From an unicellular cyanobacterium SU3 (GTDB lineage: Bacteria; Cyanobacteriota; Cyanobacteriia; Cyanobacteriales; Microcystaceae): DNA of 64,000 nucleotides. The DNA lies in contig NETF01000020.1 of NCBI GenBank assembly GCA_002172675.1, positions 1 to 64,000 on the forward strand, read 5' to 3'. Positions 48,350 through 57,321 of the stretch are shown in pieces; the first letter of the stretch is position 1; the number at the start of each line of letters is the position of its first letter. Made by a program: the position numbers and the translations under genes. The notes under the pieces were generated by a model. It searched no databases. It was not told the DNA's origin and was given only the letters and a program-made list of their open reading frames with translations.

Positions 48350-49861
48350 ATGGTTAGTATCAGACCTGACGAAATCAGCAGCATTATTCGCGAACAAATC
48401 GAGTCCTATGACCAAAGTGTTCAAGTCTCTAATGTGGGAACCGTTCTCCAAGTCGGAGACGGAACTGCCCGTATTTATGGCTTAGAACAATGTATGGCAG
48501 GGGAATTATTAAACTTTGAAGATGGAACCGTTGGTATTGCTCTCAACTTAGAAGAAGATAATGTTGGGGCGGTATTAATGGGGACTGGTTTAGATATTCA
48601 AGAAGGTAGTACCGTTCAAGCTACAGGGAAAATTGCTCAGGTTCCTGTAGGGGACGCTATGGTTGGTCGGGTGGTAGACTCCCTCGGTCGCCCCATTGAT
48701 GGTAAAGGCGATATCAACACCTCAGAAACCCGTTTAATTGAATCTCCCGCTCCTGGTATTATTGCCCGTAAATCCGTGTGTGAACCCATGCAAACTGGTA
48801 TCACCGCGATCGATGCCATGATTCCCATCGGTAGAGGTCAACGGGAATTAATTATCGGTGACAGAAAGACAGGAAAAACTGCGATCGCTATTGACACCAT
48901 CATTAACCAGAAGTCAGAAGATGTAATCTGTGTTTATGTTGCCATCGGTCAAAAAGCGTCTACCGTTGCTCAGGTTATCAATACTTTAGAAGAAAAAGGC
49001 GCAATGGACTACACCATCGTGGTTGCAGCTAACGCCAACGACCCTGCTACCTTACAGTATCTTGCCCCTTACACCGGAGCAACCTTAGCAGAATACTTCA
49101 TGTATAACGGTAAAGCGACCTTAGTTATCTATGATGACCTTTCTAAGCAAGCTCAAGCTTACCGTCAATTATCCTTGTTACTCAAACGCCCACCCGGACG
49201 GGAAGCTTATCCTGGAGACGTTTTCTACATCCACTCTCGCTTATTAGAACGGGCGGCTAAACTCAGTGATGCTCTTGGTGGTGGTAGTATGACTGCACTA
49301 CCTATCATTGAAACCCAAGCAGGGGACGTATCGGCTTACATTCCCACTAATGTAATTTCTATTACTGACGGACAAATTTTCTTATCCAGTGACTTGTTTA
49401 ACGCTGGTTTCCGTCCCGCCATTAACGCAGGTATTTCTGTGAGTCGGGTAGGTTCTGCTGCTCAAACCAAAGCCATGAAACAGGTGGCAGGTAAGTTAAA
49501 GTTAGAACTGGCTCAGTTTGCTGAACTAGAAGCGTTCTCTCAGTTTGCTTCTGACTTAGACGCTGCGACCCAAGCACAACTAGCACGGGGTCAACGGTTA
49601 CGTCAAATTCTCAAACAACCCGAAAACTCTCCTTTATCAGTCTGGGAACAGGTAGCGGTTTCTTACGCAGGACTCAATGGTTATATTGATGATGTTCCTG
49701 TAGATAAAGCCACTGAGTTCGCTACGGGTTTAAGAGAATATATTGCGACCAGTAAGCCCAAATATCCTGAAATCATCAAGAGTGAGAAAAAACTCACCGA
49801 TGAAGCAGAAAGCTTACTCAAAGAAGCGATTTCTGAGTACAAGCAAGCCTTTAGTGCTTAG
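48350..49861 (+). CDS. atpA: ATP synthase alpha subunit
   Basis: The 503-residue non-catalytic nucleotide-binding subunit of F1. It has the N-terminal [20 protein letters not shown], the P-loop GDRKTGKTA around residue 170, the [20 protein letters not shown] region and the C-terminal alpha-helical domain. Length is family-typical. It is 44 bases after atpH. The gene ends before an 11-base hairpin at 49879. Confidence 0.98.
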   Translation: MVSIRPDEISSIIREQIESYDQSVQVSNVGTVLQVGDGTARIYGLEQCMAGELLNFEDGTVGIALNLEEDNVGAVLMGTGLDIQEGSTVQATGKIAQVPVGDAMVGRVVDSLGRPIDGKGDINTSETRLIESPAPGIIARKSVCEPMQTGITAIDAMIPIGRGQRELIIGDRKTGKTAIAIDTIINQKSEDVICVYVAIGQKASTVAQVINTLEEKGAMDYTIVVAANANDPATLQYLAPYTGATLAEYFMYNGKATLVIYDDLSKQAQAYRQLSLLLKRPPGREAYPGDVFYIHSRLLERAAKLSDALGGGSMTALPIIETQAGDVSAYIPTNVISITDGQIFLSSDLFNAGFRPAINAGISVSRVGSAAQTKAMKQVAGKLKLELAQFAELEAFSQFASDLDAATQAQLARGQRLRQILKQPENSPLSVWEQVAVSYAGLNGYIDDVPVDKATEFATGLREYIATSKPKYPEIIKSEKKLTDEAESLLKEAISEYKQAFSA

Positions 49862-49878
49862 TAATGTCGAGTTGTTAG

Positions 49879-49905
49879 GTCAGTGATCTTCTAGAGATCA
49901 CTGAC
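49879..49905 (+). terminator. Hairpin between atpA and atpG
   Basis: A perfect 11-base stem, GTCAGTGATCT with AGATCACTGAC, around a five-base loop, 17 bases after the atpA stop. It lacks a T run and lies inside the operon, so it may stabilise the 3' end of the upstream message or lower gamma expression. Confidence 0.55.
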
Positions 49906-49949
49906 TTTGGAGTAGAACTTAAGTATTAATTTAGAATCACTCTCACATT

Positions 49950-50894
49950 ATGCCTAATCTTAAAGCGATTCGCGATCGCATTCAGTCGGTCAAGAATACC
50001 AAAAAAATTACAGAAGCCATGCGTTTAGTGGCCGCAGCGAAAGTGCGTCGGGCGCAAGAACAAGTTATCTCAACTCGTCCCTTTGCTGATGCGTTAGCTA
50101 ACGTTCTGTTTAACTTACTGAACCGTTTGCAGTTCGTAGATGTTAGTTTACCCCTATTGCAACAAAGAGACGTGAAAACCGTCGGCATCGTGGTTGTTTC
50201 AGGCGATCGCGGTTTATGTGGCGGTTACAACAGTTATGTCATCCGTCGGGCTGAACAACGGATTAAAGAGTTAAAAGAACAAGGGATTGATTATCGTTTA
50301 ATTACCATTGGCCGCAAAGCGACTCAATATTTTACTCGTCGGGAAGCCCCCATTGCTAATAAATATACCGGGTTAAACCAAATTCCTACCGCCGATGAAG
50401 CCGGAACCATTGCTGATGAATTACTTTCTTTGTTTTTATCGGAAACAGTGGATAGGGTAGAGTTAGTTTACACTCGTTTCGTCTCTTTAATTAGTTCTCG
50501 TCCCGTGGTGCAAACTTTAGCCCCGTTAACGATGCAGGGTTTAGAAACAGAAGACGACGAAATTTTCCGTTTAATTACCAAAGAAGGTAAATTAGGCGTT
50601 GAACGGCAAACTGTCACTCAAGATATGAGTAGTTTTCCTCAAGATATGATTTTTGAACAAGATCCTGTTCAAATTTTAGACGCTTTGTTACCTTTGTATA
50701 TTAATAACCAGTTATTGAGAGCGTTACAAGAAGCGGCTGCTAGTGAATTAGCGGCTAGAATGACCGCTATGAGTAACGCCAGTGACAATGCTGGTCAATT
50801 AATCGGAACTCTGACCTTATCTTATAACAAAGCCCGTCAGGCAGCCATTACGCAACAGTTAATGGAAGTGGTTGCCGGTGCTAATGCTTTATAA
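49950..50894 (+). CDS. atpG: ATP synthase gamma subunit
   Basis: The 314-residue rotor shaft. It begins [20 protein letters not shown], has [20 protein letters not shown] and the C-terminal [20 protein letters not shown]. An insert of about 30 residues in the mid-region, typical of photosynthetic gamma subunits, is present without the plant thiol-regulatory cysteines. It is the last gene of the operon; beta and epsilon are elsewhere, as usual in cyanobacteria. Confidence 0.97.
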   Translation: MPNLKAIRDRIQSVKNTKKITEAMRLVAAAKVRRAQEQVISTRPFADALANVLFNLLNRLQFVDVSLPLLQQRDVKTVGIVVVSGDRGLCGGYNSYVIRRAEQRIKELKEQGIDYRLITIGRKATQYFTRREAPIANKYTGLNQIPTADEAGTIADELLSLFLSETVDRVELVYTRFVSLISSRPVVQTLAPLTMQGLETEDDEIFRLITKEGKLGVERQTVTQDMSSFPQDMIFEQDPVQILDALLPLYINNQLLRALQEAAASELAARMTAMSNASDNAGQLIGTLTLSYNKARQAAITQQLMEVVAGANAL

Positions 50895-50920
50895 GATATT
50901 ATTTTTTGAAGCAATATAAG

Positions 50921-50949
50921 GCGTTTAGAGGCGATCTAAACGCTTTTTT
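50921..50949 (+). terminator. Terminator of the atp operon
   Basis: GCGTTTAGA pairs with TCTAAACGC around a GGCGA loop and is followed by TTTTTT. It stands 26 bases after atpG and is a classic Rho-independent terminator. Confidence 0.93.
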
Positions 50950-51010
50950 CATGGCAACATTTTAATATTTGTTATTATTTAATATTTGTTATTATTTAAT
51001 TATAACTATT

Positions 51011-51358
51011 CTAGTCTTCATTTAACCGACTTTCTACTGCTGTAATAATCTCCTCAAAATCTGATTCCTTGTGCATCGTCGGGGTAAGTACATTAATATT
51101 TTTTAAAATATTGGTTAGGTTGGGTAAGTTACGTTTAATTTCTTCGTAAAGATTCAAATCATCATAAATTCCAGCAAGGTTAGTAATATCTCCTTGTTTG
51201 GTAGCTTCTTGAAGTTCATTTAGTTCATCTTCTCAATAGCGACGGTATTTTAATCTATCAGTTGCTTTGTAAATCTTAGCGTTGATATTAATGGGAAAAA
51301 TTCCATCAGTAAAGTTATCATTTTTGAAGATTTCTATCAATTCAAACATACAATTTAT
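51011..51358 (-). pseudogene. TIR-like domain protein, C-terminal remnant
   Basis: A minus-strand frame reads NCMFELIEIFKNDNFTDGIF, PININAKIYKATDRLKYRRY, meets TGA at 51233-51235 where homologues would have Trp, and continues EDELNELQEATKQGDITNLA, IYDDLNLYEEIKRN and MHKESDFEEIITAVESRLNE to TAG at 51011. The pattern matches the second half of bacterial TIR-domain proteins and their helical extension, as I remember them. The N-terminal half with the catalytic region is absent; the sequence before 51358 belongs to a transposase relic. Confidence 0.6.
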
Positions 51359-52359
51359 AACAACGGAAAGCTTCTTCCACTGAAGATAAACTTTTATACG
51401 CTTTGACGACTTCAAAACCATTCATCAGAGTTTTATCTACAGAAGTTCTCAAAATATAAACCCCATCTAAAGCTATTTCTTGCTCAATTAATTCTTGTTT
51501 ACGCTCATAATTAAAGCTGAAATCTGTGATGTCTAAATCATAGTATTTATTGATTTTATACTTGTTTAAGACTTTGCCAACTCTTAAAGCTATTTTGTCA
51601 GCACCTTTCAAAGCTCTTTTTTCTCTTTTTATAGCTTTAATAATCAACTCGAATTGTTCTTCTGCTATTTGTAATAATGCTTCTCTTTGTTTTTTATTCT
51701 TAGCAGCTACCAATGGGTTTCGACAAGCAATTAGTCTTTCATCTGGGTAATCTTCACTTTCAAACTCGACGAGATTCACCTCATCAAACAATCCTAATTG
51801 AATAGCCTCAACTTCTGCTAATTTTCTAATGCTTGCCTTACTTAAACCACTGATATAATCTAATCCTTCTACTGGTTTTACTAACTCTTTAATATTTGAA
51901 GATGTTAATATCCCTCTATCTGTCACCCATACCACATTCTTAACACCAAACCGTTTCCTCACTTTCTCTATTTGACTTCCTAATGTGCTAGTATCTGAGG
52001 TATTTCCTTCAAAAACTTCTACAGCGATAGGACAACCCTTTTGGTCACAAAGCAGTCCAAATACTATTTGAGTTTTCCCCTTCTTTTTATCTCTATTATA
52101 TCCATACTTTCCTAATTCACATCCGTTGCCTTCTAGATAAGTTGAGGTAACATCATATTACTTCAAAATTATCAGGTATCGCTTCAGTCATTGAAACTTT
52201 TGCCCCTTTTAAGACCAGTTTCATATTATCAACAACTTCATCTGGCAATGTTGATAGATTTGCCAGGGTTCTTTTTTTGACTTGATCTCCTTCTCTGTAA
52301 GATTCGCGAAGAAGAACAGCCGGTGGGGAATTTCTATTAGGAACTCTCTCTATATACAT
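51342..52359 (-). pseudogene. IS1634-type transposase relic with internal deletion
   Basis: An N-terminal piece (52153-52359) reads YIERVPNRNSPPAVLLRESY and REGDQVKKRTLANLSTLPDE. After a frame change near 52155 the middle of the protein follows, from YDVTSTYLEG through KTQIVFGLLCDQKGCPIAVE to TDRGILTSSNIKELVKPVEG, ending at 51342 in LSSVEEAFRCYKLYV. About 100 residues between the two pieces and the C-terminus are lost. The pattern matches IS1634-family transposases. No inverted terminal repeats remain, so it is a dead element, now fused to the TIR-like remnant. Confidence 0.78.
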
Positions 52360-52476
52360 GACTACTATTTTAGCTTAGTTCCCTCCTCGCTGTCCATTAA
52401 GAAATATTACAATTTACATGGGTACAGCGTCAAGAACTAATCGCCGTATCCCTTCATAGATAAGGCTTTTAGGACT

Positions 52477-52665
52477 CTATAGTAGATTTATATGGGGGAA
52501 GTTCAGTAACAAAAAAGGCGATCCTGTAGGGGCGAACGGCCATTCGCCCCTACCCTTAGATATTTCTTTGCCAACAACATCCGTAACAGTATAAGTCTGC
52601 CACCACTGCGTATATTTAGGATTATTGCAGATTGCCTCTAAATATGCCGAAAAATCCACCGTCAC
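52477..52665 (-). pseudogene. N-terminal remnant of a NACHT-type NTPase
   Basis: A GTG-started frame reads VDFSAYLEAICNNPKYTQWW and QTYTVTDVVGKE, after which the coding runs into a 28-base palindrome at 52526. That beginning resembles the leader of large cyanobacterial NACHT-domain proteins, where it precedes the ATPase; the match is from memory. The ATPase domain and everything after it are missing. The fragment probably comes from a defence or signalling protein. Confidence 0.5.
52526..52553. repeat. 28-base near-palindrome GTAGGGGCGAA ... TTCGCCCCTAC
   Basis: Arms GTAGGGGCGAACGG and CCATTCGCCCCTAC pair with a single mismatch. This is a common cyanobacterial short repeat. It interrupts the NACHT-type remnant. 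A shorter version, GTAGGGG and CCCCTAC around a six-base loop, lies at 54309-54328. Confidence 0.8.
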
Positions 52666-52848
52666 GATTAATTAAACACTTATCAATAACATGATTTGAT
52701 TATAATCAATAAAATAACGAAAAATTAGCTATATACTCCCTGTTCCCTGAATATTAAACTGATCTTGTATTATTGAACCCTAACGCAAACATTAACTATA
52801 ATTAGGGATTGGGAACACCGTAAGCCAAAACGAAAGGATTGAATAACA

Positions 52849-54132
52849 GTGAGTGATACTAATTTAGATTTTTTAGCCCAAACCGATCCCACCCTTGCCG
52901 CTATGATACAAGGGGAACTACAACGGCAGCGAGAACATTTAGAATTAATTGCCAGTGAAAACTTTACCTCACCCGCCGTATTAGCTGCACAAGGCTCGGT
53001 GTTGACCAATAAATATGCAGAAGGATTACCGAATAAACGTTATTATGGCGGTTGTGAATGGGTTGATAAAGCCGAACAATTAGCCATCGATCGCGCCAAA
53101 GAGTTATTCGGTGCAGCACACGCCAACGTCCAACCTCATTCCGGCGCACAAGCCAACTTTGCCGTTTTCTTATCCCTCCTTAACCCTGGAGATAAGATCA
53201 TGGGAATGGACTTATCTCACGGTGGCCATTTAACCCACGGTTCCCCCGTCAACGTTTCAGGAAAATGGTTCGAGGTATCTCACTATGGCGTTAGTCCCGA
53301 AACGGAACGATTAGACTATGATGCTATTCTAGAATTAGCCAAGAAAGAGAAGCCAAAATTATTGATCTGTGGTTACTCTGCTTATCCGAGAATTATTGAA
53401 TTTGATAAATTCCGAGCGATCGCAGATGAAGTGGGAGCCTACCTTATGGCTGATATTGCTCACATTGCTGGTTTAGTAGCTAGTGGTCATCATCCTAACC
53501 CCTTACCCTACTGCGATGTCGTTACCACCACCACCCATAAAACCCTACGGGGGCCTAGAGGTGGTTTAATTATGACCAAGAACCCTGAGTTGGGCAAAAA
53601 GTTTGATAAGGCTGTCTTTCCTGGCACGCAAGGGGGTCCATTAGAACAGGTAATTGCAGCGAAGGCTGTCGCCTTTGGAGAAGCCCTTAAGCCTGAGTTT
53701 AAGGTGTATTCTGGCCAAGTGATTGCCAATGCTCAAGCTCTAGCTAATCAGTTGGCGCAACGAGGCTTTAAGCTGGTTTCTGGTGGCACTGATAACCATT
53801 TAATGTTAGTGGATTTACGCTGCATCGACATGACAGGGAAAGAAGGAGATAAATTAGTCAGTGAAATTAATATTACTGCTAATAAGAATACGGTTCCCTT
53901 TGATCCAGAGTCTCCCTTTGTTACCAGTGGTTTAAGGTTAGGATCGCCAGCTATGACCACTAGAGGCTTAGGAGTGGAAGAATTTACCGAAATTGGTAAT
54001 ATTATTGCTGATTGTTTACTCAATCGCAACGATGAAGCGGTTAAAAAAGATTGTTTAAACAGAGTGAAAGCGTTATGCGATCGCTTTCCTCTTTATCCTC
54101 ATCTCAATATGCCTGTACCTGTCTTAGCGTAA
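52849..54132 (+). CDS. glyA: Serine hydroxymethyltransferase
   Basis: GlyA interconverts serine and glycine with tetrahydrofolate, using PLP. It begins [20 protein letters not shown], includes the substrate-binding [35 protein letters not shown] with the Schiff-base lysine, and [16 protein letters not shown]. The 427-residue length is family-typical. The start is GTG at 52849 with ribosome site GAAAGGA 14 bases before. Glycine cleavage H protein (gcvH) at 58491 works in the same photorespiratory pathway. Confidence 0.97.
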   Translation: MSDTNLDFLAQTDPTLAAMIQGELQRQREHLELIASENFTSPAVLAAQGSVLTNKYAEGLPNKRYYGGCEWVDKAEQLAIDRAKELFGAAHANVQPHSGAQANFAVFLSLLNPGDKIMGMDLSHGGHLTHGSPVNVSGKWFEVSHYGVSPETERLDYDAILELAKKEKPKLLICGYSAYPRIIEFDKFRAIADEVGAYLMADIAHIAGLVASGHHPNPLPYCDVVTTTTHKTLRGPRGGLIMTKNPELGKKFDKAVFPGTQGGPLEQVIAAKAVAFGEALKPEFKVYSGQVIANAQALANQLAQRGFKLVSGGTDNHLMLVDLRCIDMTGKEGDKLVSEINITANKNTVPFDPESPFVTSGLRLGSPAMTTRGLGVEEFTEIGNIIADCLLNRNDEAVKKDCLNRVKALCDRFPLYPHLNMPVPVLA

Positions 54133-54136
54133 ACTA

Positions 54137-54294
54137 ATACCAATTCTCGAAAATAGCTAGAGAGATGTAGCTTGGGGTGTGGGGTGTAGGGTGTAGGGTT
54201 AAATCCCTTTTTAAACCTACTCAATTCAATATATCTCTAGTCAGGACAATTGTTAGAACAATTTAACTCTCTAGTCACTTTTGAGATTTGGTAT
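54137..54294. mobile_element. MITE-like element with 28-base inverted ends
   Basis: Arms at 54137-54164 and 54267-54294 begin and end ATACCAA...TTGGTAT. They pair at 23 of 28 positions. The interior of about 100 bases carries a GGGTGTA array (54173-54200) and no protein. A transposase that could move it is not visible nearby. Confidence 0.7.
54173..54200. repeat. GGGTGTA tandem array (STRR-like)
   Basis: The block reads GGGGTGT, GGGGTGTA and GGGTGTAGGG in tandem. It is a variant of the array at 40384 and lies inside the MITE-like element. G-quadruplex formation is possible. No gene lies between 54133 and 54479; the rest of the gap is the small palindrome at 54309-54328 and TTGCC-type words. 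Confidence 0.65.
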
Positions 54295-54479
54295 AAATTT
54301 AATCCGTTGTAGGGGTTCATTCCCCTACTCAACAGTGATTCAAAAAAACTCATTAAATCCTTGTTTAAAATACCCGTTATTTCGTTAATTTTAAAAGTAG
54401 ACTAACAGAACTTCTCTATTGCCTGTTGCCTTTTGCCTGTCTTCGTTAGTAACCTTTGATAATCAGAGTTAGTATCATA

Positions 54480-54917
54480 TTATTTACCAATATCTTCGTC
54501 CCATAATCGAGGATTATTTTCAATAAATTGTCTCATCAAATCTTTGCATTCTCCTAAGTCGAGATCAATCACTTCAACCCCATGAGACTCCATAAAATCT
54601 TTAGCCCCTGTAAAGGTTTTTGATTCTCCTGCAATGACTTTTTTAATATTAAATTGAACCACTGCTCCAGCACATAAATAACAAGGCATTAACGTCGAAT
54701 AAAGCACCGTATCTTGATAATTACCAATTCGTCCAGCATTGCGTAAACAGTCAATTTCTGCGTGGGTAATCGGATCACCGTCTTGTACTCGTTTATTGTG
54801 TCCTCTACCGATAATTTTATTATCTTTAACTAACACCGAACCGATGGGAATACCTCCCGTTTTTAACCCTTGTTTAGCTTCTGTGATCGCAGCTTTTATA
54901 AACTCATCCATCATCAT
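54480..54917 (-). CDS. Yeast-type cytosine deaminase
   Basis: A 145-residue zinc-dependent deaminase of the cytidine deaminase fold, resembling yeast Fcy1 along its whole length. It has GIPIGSVLVKDNKIIGRGHN, the catalytic ITHAEIDCLRNAGRIGN (HAE) and TLMPCYLCAGAVVQF (PCxxC), then FIENNPRLWDEDIGK, the same ending as the yeast enzyme. It should convert cytosine to uracil. A tRNA adenosine deaminase (TadA) is less likely because the C-terminal end is Fcy1-like. It lies 15 bases downstream of the next minus-strand gene and may share its transcript. Confidence 0.87.
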   Translation of the reverse strand: MMMDEFIKAAITEAKQGLKTGGIPIGSVLVKDNKIIGRGHNKRVQDGDPITHAEIDCLRNAGRIGNYQDTVLYSTLMPCYLCAGAVVQFNIKKVIAGESKTFTGAKDFMESHGVEVIDLDLGECKDLMRQFIENNPRLWDEDIGK

Positions 54918-54932
54918 AATTTTTCCAACGCT

Positions 54933-55439
54933 TTAATCATTTGATAAAGATAAACGAGATAAAATATTATTCCTTAAGGCTTCAAAATACAAAGATAAAG
55001 GAAACTGGTAATATTCTAAAACTAACCAAAGTAAACAACTCAAATGACAGATAAAAGTCAGTCCAGTCCAAAACCAAGGAAACCAGATTAAAGGACTATC
55101 CGGTAACCCAGGAAATAAATAAGCTCCGGCCCCTACAATTAATGTAGGTAAGCTTACAAAACCTAACGCTAAGAAACGATAACCCCATTGAAAGCTTTTA
55201 ACAGAACGAATATTTTTCCAGCGTTTTCCTGTCCAATACCAAGTCAAAGGAAGTTGACTATCAACAATAGTAATGGCTTGTTTATCGATATTAGCCGTAA
55301 AAATATGACGACAAAAATTACAAGAAAAAGCTTCCATCAAGGGCAATGTAGCAATTTCTCCATGACGACAAACCGGACAATAATAAGCACTATAATAGTT
55401 TAGTAAATTGGATGAAGGACGAGAAGATAACATAGACAC
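54933..55439 (-). CDS. Conserved membrane protein with zinc ribbon
   Basis: A 168-residue protein. Two Cys pairs, YYCPVCRHG and FSCNFCRHIF at residues 20-45, form a zinc-ribbon-like motif, and two to three helices follow: ALGFVSLPTLIVGAGAYLF, WFWTGLTFICHLSCLLWLVL. It lies 12 bases upstream of the deaminase gene by orientation and 12 bases after the next gene. I know the pattern from cyanobacteria but cannot assign a family or function. Confidence 0.65.
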   Translation of the reverse strand: MSMLSSRPSSNLLNYYSAYYCPVCRHGEIATLPLMEAFSCNFCRHIFTANIDKQAITIVDSQLPLTWYWTGKRWKNIRSVKSFQWGYRFLALGFVSLPTLIVGAGAYLFPGLPDSPLIWFPWFWTGLTFICHLSCLLWLVLEYYQFPLSLYFEALRNNILSRLSLSND

Positions 55440-55451
55440 CAGACAATAAAC

Positions 55452-55937
55452 TTACGCAAGATTAGGAGGAATATTATTGTTATTTGGAGGGTTCAACGTT
55501 AGACGGCGTAATTGTTGTTGAATAATATTTTGTAGTTTAGCACGGGAAATTTCAGCTTGCTGCTCCTCATTACCAGGGACTTCCAGAAAAATAATGCTAT
55601 CAATAGATTCTACAGAAAACAATTGAAACAATAAATGAGTCACAGGGATAGAAATAATGCGAATTTCAGGGTTAATAATACCTTGGAAAGTTTCAGCATC
55701 TTTTTTAGTAGCAAACGCATAGATCACTCGTTTTTCTTCCTTGGGATTTTTACGATTACTTAACGTTGTCATCATCCAAGAGCGATTTTTACCCTGTAAA
55801 ACATAATATTTCTCGTGTTGTAGCTGACTGGCAAACAATTTAAGGGTTGGGGCTACTGCCTTTTCCATCACAGGAATAGGAACACCCTGTTGAGGGGCTT
55901 CATGAATAAGAATTTCTAATTGTTCGTCTAAATACAT
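55452..55937 (-). CDS. Conserved hypothetical protein
   Basis: A soluble protein of about 161 residues starting MYLDEQLEILIHEAPQQGVP and containing KYYVLQGKNRSWMMTTLSNR and RVIYAFATKKDAETFQGIIN. The frame is open to 55964, but the ATG at 55937 gives the more natural start. I recognise no motif. It lies between an RNase H-domain gene (23 bases upstream) and the zinc-ribbon membrane gene (12 bases downstream), so the four minus-strand genes 57235-54480 are probably one transcript. Confidence 0.6.
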   Translation of the reverse strand: MYLDEQLEILIHEAPQQGVPIPVMEKAVAPTLKLFASQLQHEKYYVLQGKNRSWMMTTLSNRKNPKEEKRVIYAFATKKDAETFQGIINPEIRIISIPVTHLLFQLFSVESIDSIIFLEVPGNEEQQAEISRAKLQNIIQQQLRRLTLNPPNNNNIPPNLA

Positions 55938-55987
55938 CACTCTTTCCAATATTGTAAGTGTCAATCTTAAATCAATAAAAGAATATA

Positions 55988-57235
55988 TTATGATTCAGGA
56001 TTACTTTTAGAGACATTATCAGCGATCGCTTTAAGAATGAGGTTAACCATTTCCGGTATTTTAACCAATTCCTGAGCTAAGGTCATTTGTTCTTCAGGAG
56101 CCAGATTCTCAATCAGTTTAAGAATATCGACAATACTCGATTCTGATGGTAACGTATCTTGACTAACATCTATCTCGGAATCCATGTTTTCTTCATTTAA
56201 TGATAAATTAGCTTTTTTGTTTCCTGGTAGCTTATCGGTTGAAGATAAAGACTCTTTCGCTTCTATGAATTCATTGTCTTGAAGATTAGTTTCTACGAGG
56301 GTTTCAAACAACGTAGATTCCCTTTGATTTGACTCAGATGGCTCTAAAGAATGCGCCTGAAAACTTTCCTGAGGAGCATCCAACTCTGATAATAAAGCAA
56401 GCAAGGGATCTGAGGTGTCCTCAGAGTCAGTTAACATTGGCTGTGGCAAGTTCAGGGCTTCTTCCCAGGGAAGTTTTGTTTTAGCTTCTTGGTCGATTTT
56501 GTAATCGAGATTAACTTTATGACAAGCCATTTTTGGAGGCAGCCCCCGTAAATGCCAACGATACATCTGGGCTAAATTCTCCTCATCTCCTTGCCATTGT
56601 AAAGCGATAATATCCCGAACCTCTACTGGAATTAAAGTTCTCAATTCTGAGAGAGATTTCTCGCTCCATTGATCAGATTCGACTGTCAGTTGGCTATACT
56701 CTTCATCGGTTGCTTTATCTCCCTTATTGATTAAACGAATAATGTCAGACTGTTGAGAAGGGACAATGGCTGTTAATGGAGGTTGCTGTTTTTTTTCTCT
56801 TCCTAAGGCATCATTAATACATCGTTTAAGTGCTGATTTAGCTGGTCTGTTTTGTTCAGAGGAAATCCATTCTAAAGAGGTTTTTTCGAAACTTCTGATC
56901 AATTTTATAGCGATACGATATAGTTTAATTAACCTTTCTTGAGTGACAGGGGTTAGGCCATTAACTTGATTAAAAATGAGATCACTATCCCCTTTAATAG
57001 CTAGGGTATTTAAACCTAATTTTTGTGCTTTTTTTAAACCGATAATTAGGGCTGTATATTCTGCTTCATCCTTATGGTTAACGGATACTAATTGACTCAC
57101 CGTGTATCGTCGTCCATTAGGCATTAAAAGAATAGCGGCAGCAACTCCTTGCAGCAAATCACCTTGAAATTCCCCATCAAACAGCATGACTGGTATATCC
57201 TTAGGGACGATAGGTTTTTGGCGATTAGTCGACAT
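55988..57235 (-). CDS. RNase HI-domain protein with long C-terminal extension
   Basis: A 415-residue protein. The N-terminal 145 residues are an RNase H-type domain: IPVMLFDGEFQGDLLQGVAA with the first Asp, DEAEYTALIIGLKKAQKLGL, and LAIKGDSDLIFNQVNG with the third acidic residue. The rest is a long acidic tail, with coiled-coil-free segments at residues 175-260 and a Ser/Glu-rich stretch to the end. RNase HI cleaves RNA in RNA-DNA hybrids; whether this one is active is uncertain. The tail is not known to me from any family. Confidence 0.75.
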   Translation of the reverse strand: MSTNRQKPIVPKDIPVMLFDGEFQGDLLQGVAAAILLMPNGRRYTVSQLVSVNHKDEAEYTALIIGLKKAQKLGLNTLAIKGDSDLIFNQVNGLTPVTQERLIKLYRIAIKLIRSFEKTSLEWISSEQNRPAKSALKRCINDALGREKKQQPPLTAIVPSQQSDIIRLINKGDKATDEEYSQLTVESDQWSEKSLSELRTLIPVEVRDIIALQWQGDEENLAQMYRWHLRGLPPKMACHKVNLDYKIDQEAKTKLPWEEALNLPQPMLTDSEDTSDPLLALLSELDAPQESFQAHSLEPSESNQRESTLFETLVETNLQDNEFIEAKESLSSTDKLPGNKKANLSLNEENMDSEIDVSQDTLPSESSIVDILKLIENLAPEEQMTLAQELVKIPEMVNLILKAIADNVSKSNPES

Positions 57236-57321
57236 CGTAAGTTTATGATAATGAGGAGATCAGACAAATAGCAAAGATCACTGTTTACAAGGGAATGAAT
57301 GATTCTCCCTTCAATTTTGAG

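Noticed and set aside
51233-51421. Minus-strand 62-codon frame treated as an independent gene
   Set aside because: It is the upper part of the TIR-like remnant, fused at its start with transposase sequence and ending at an in-frame TGA.
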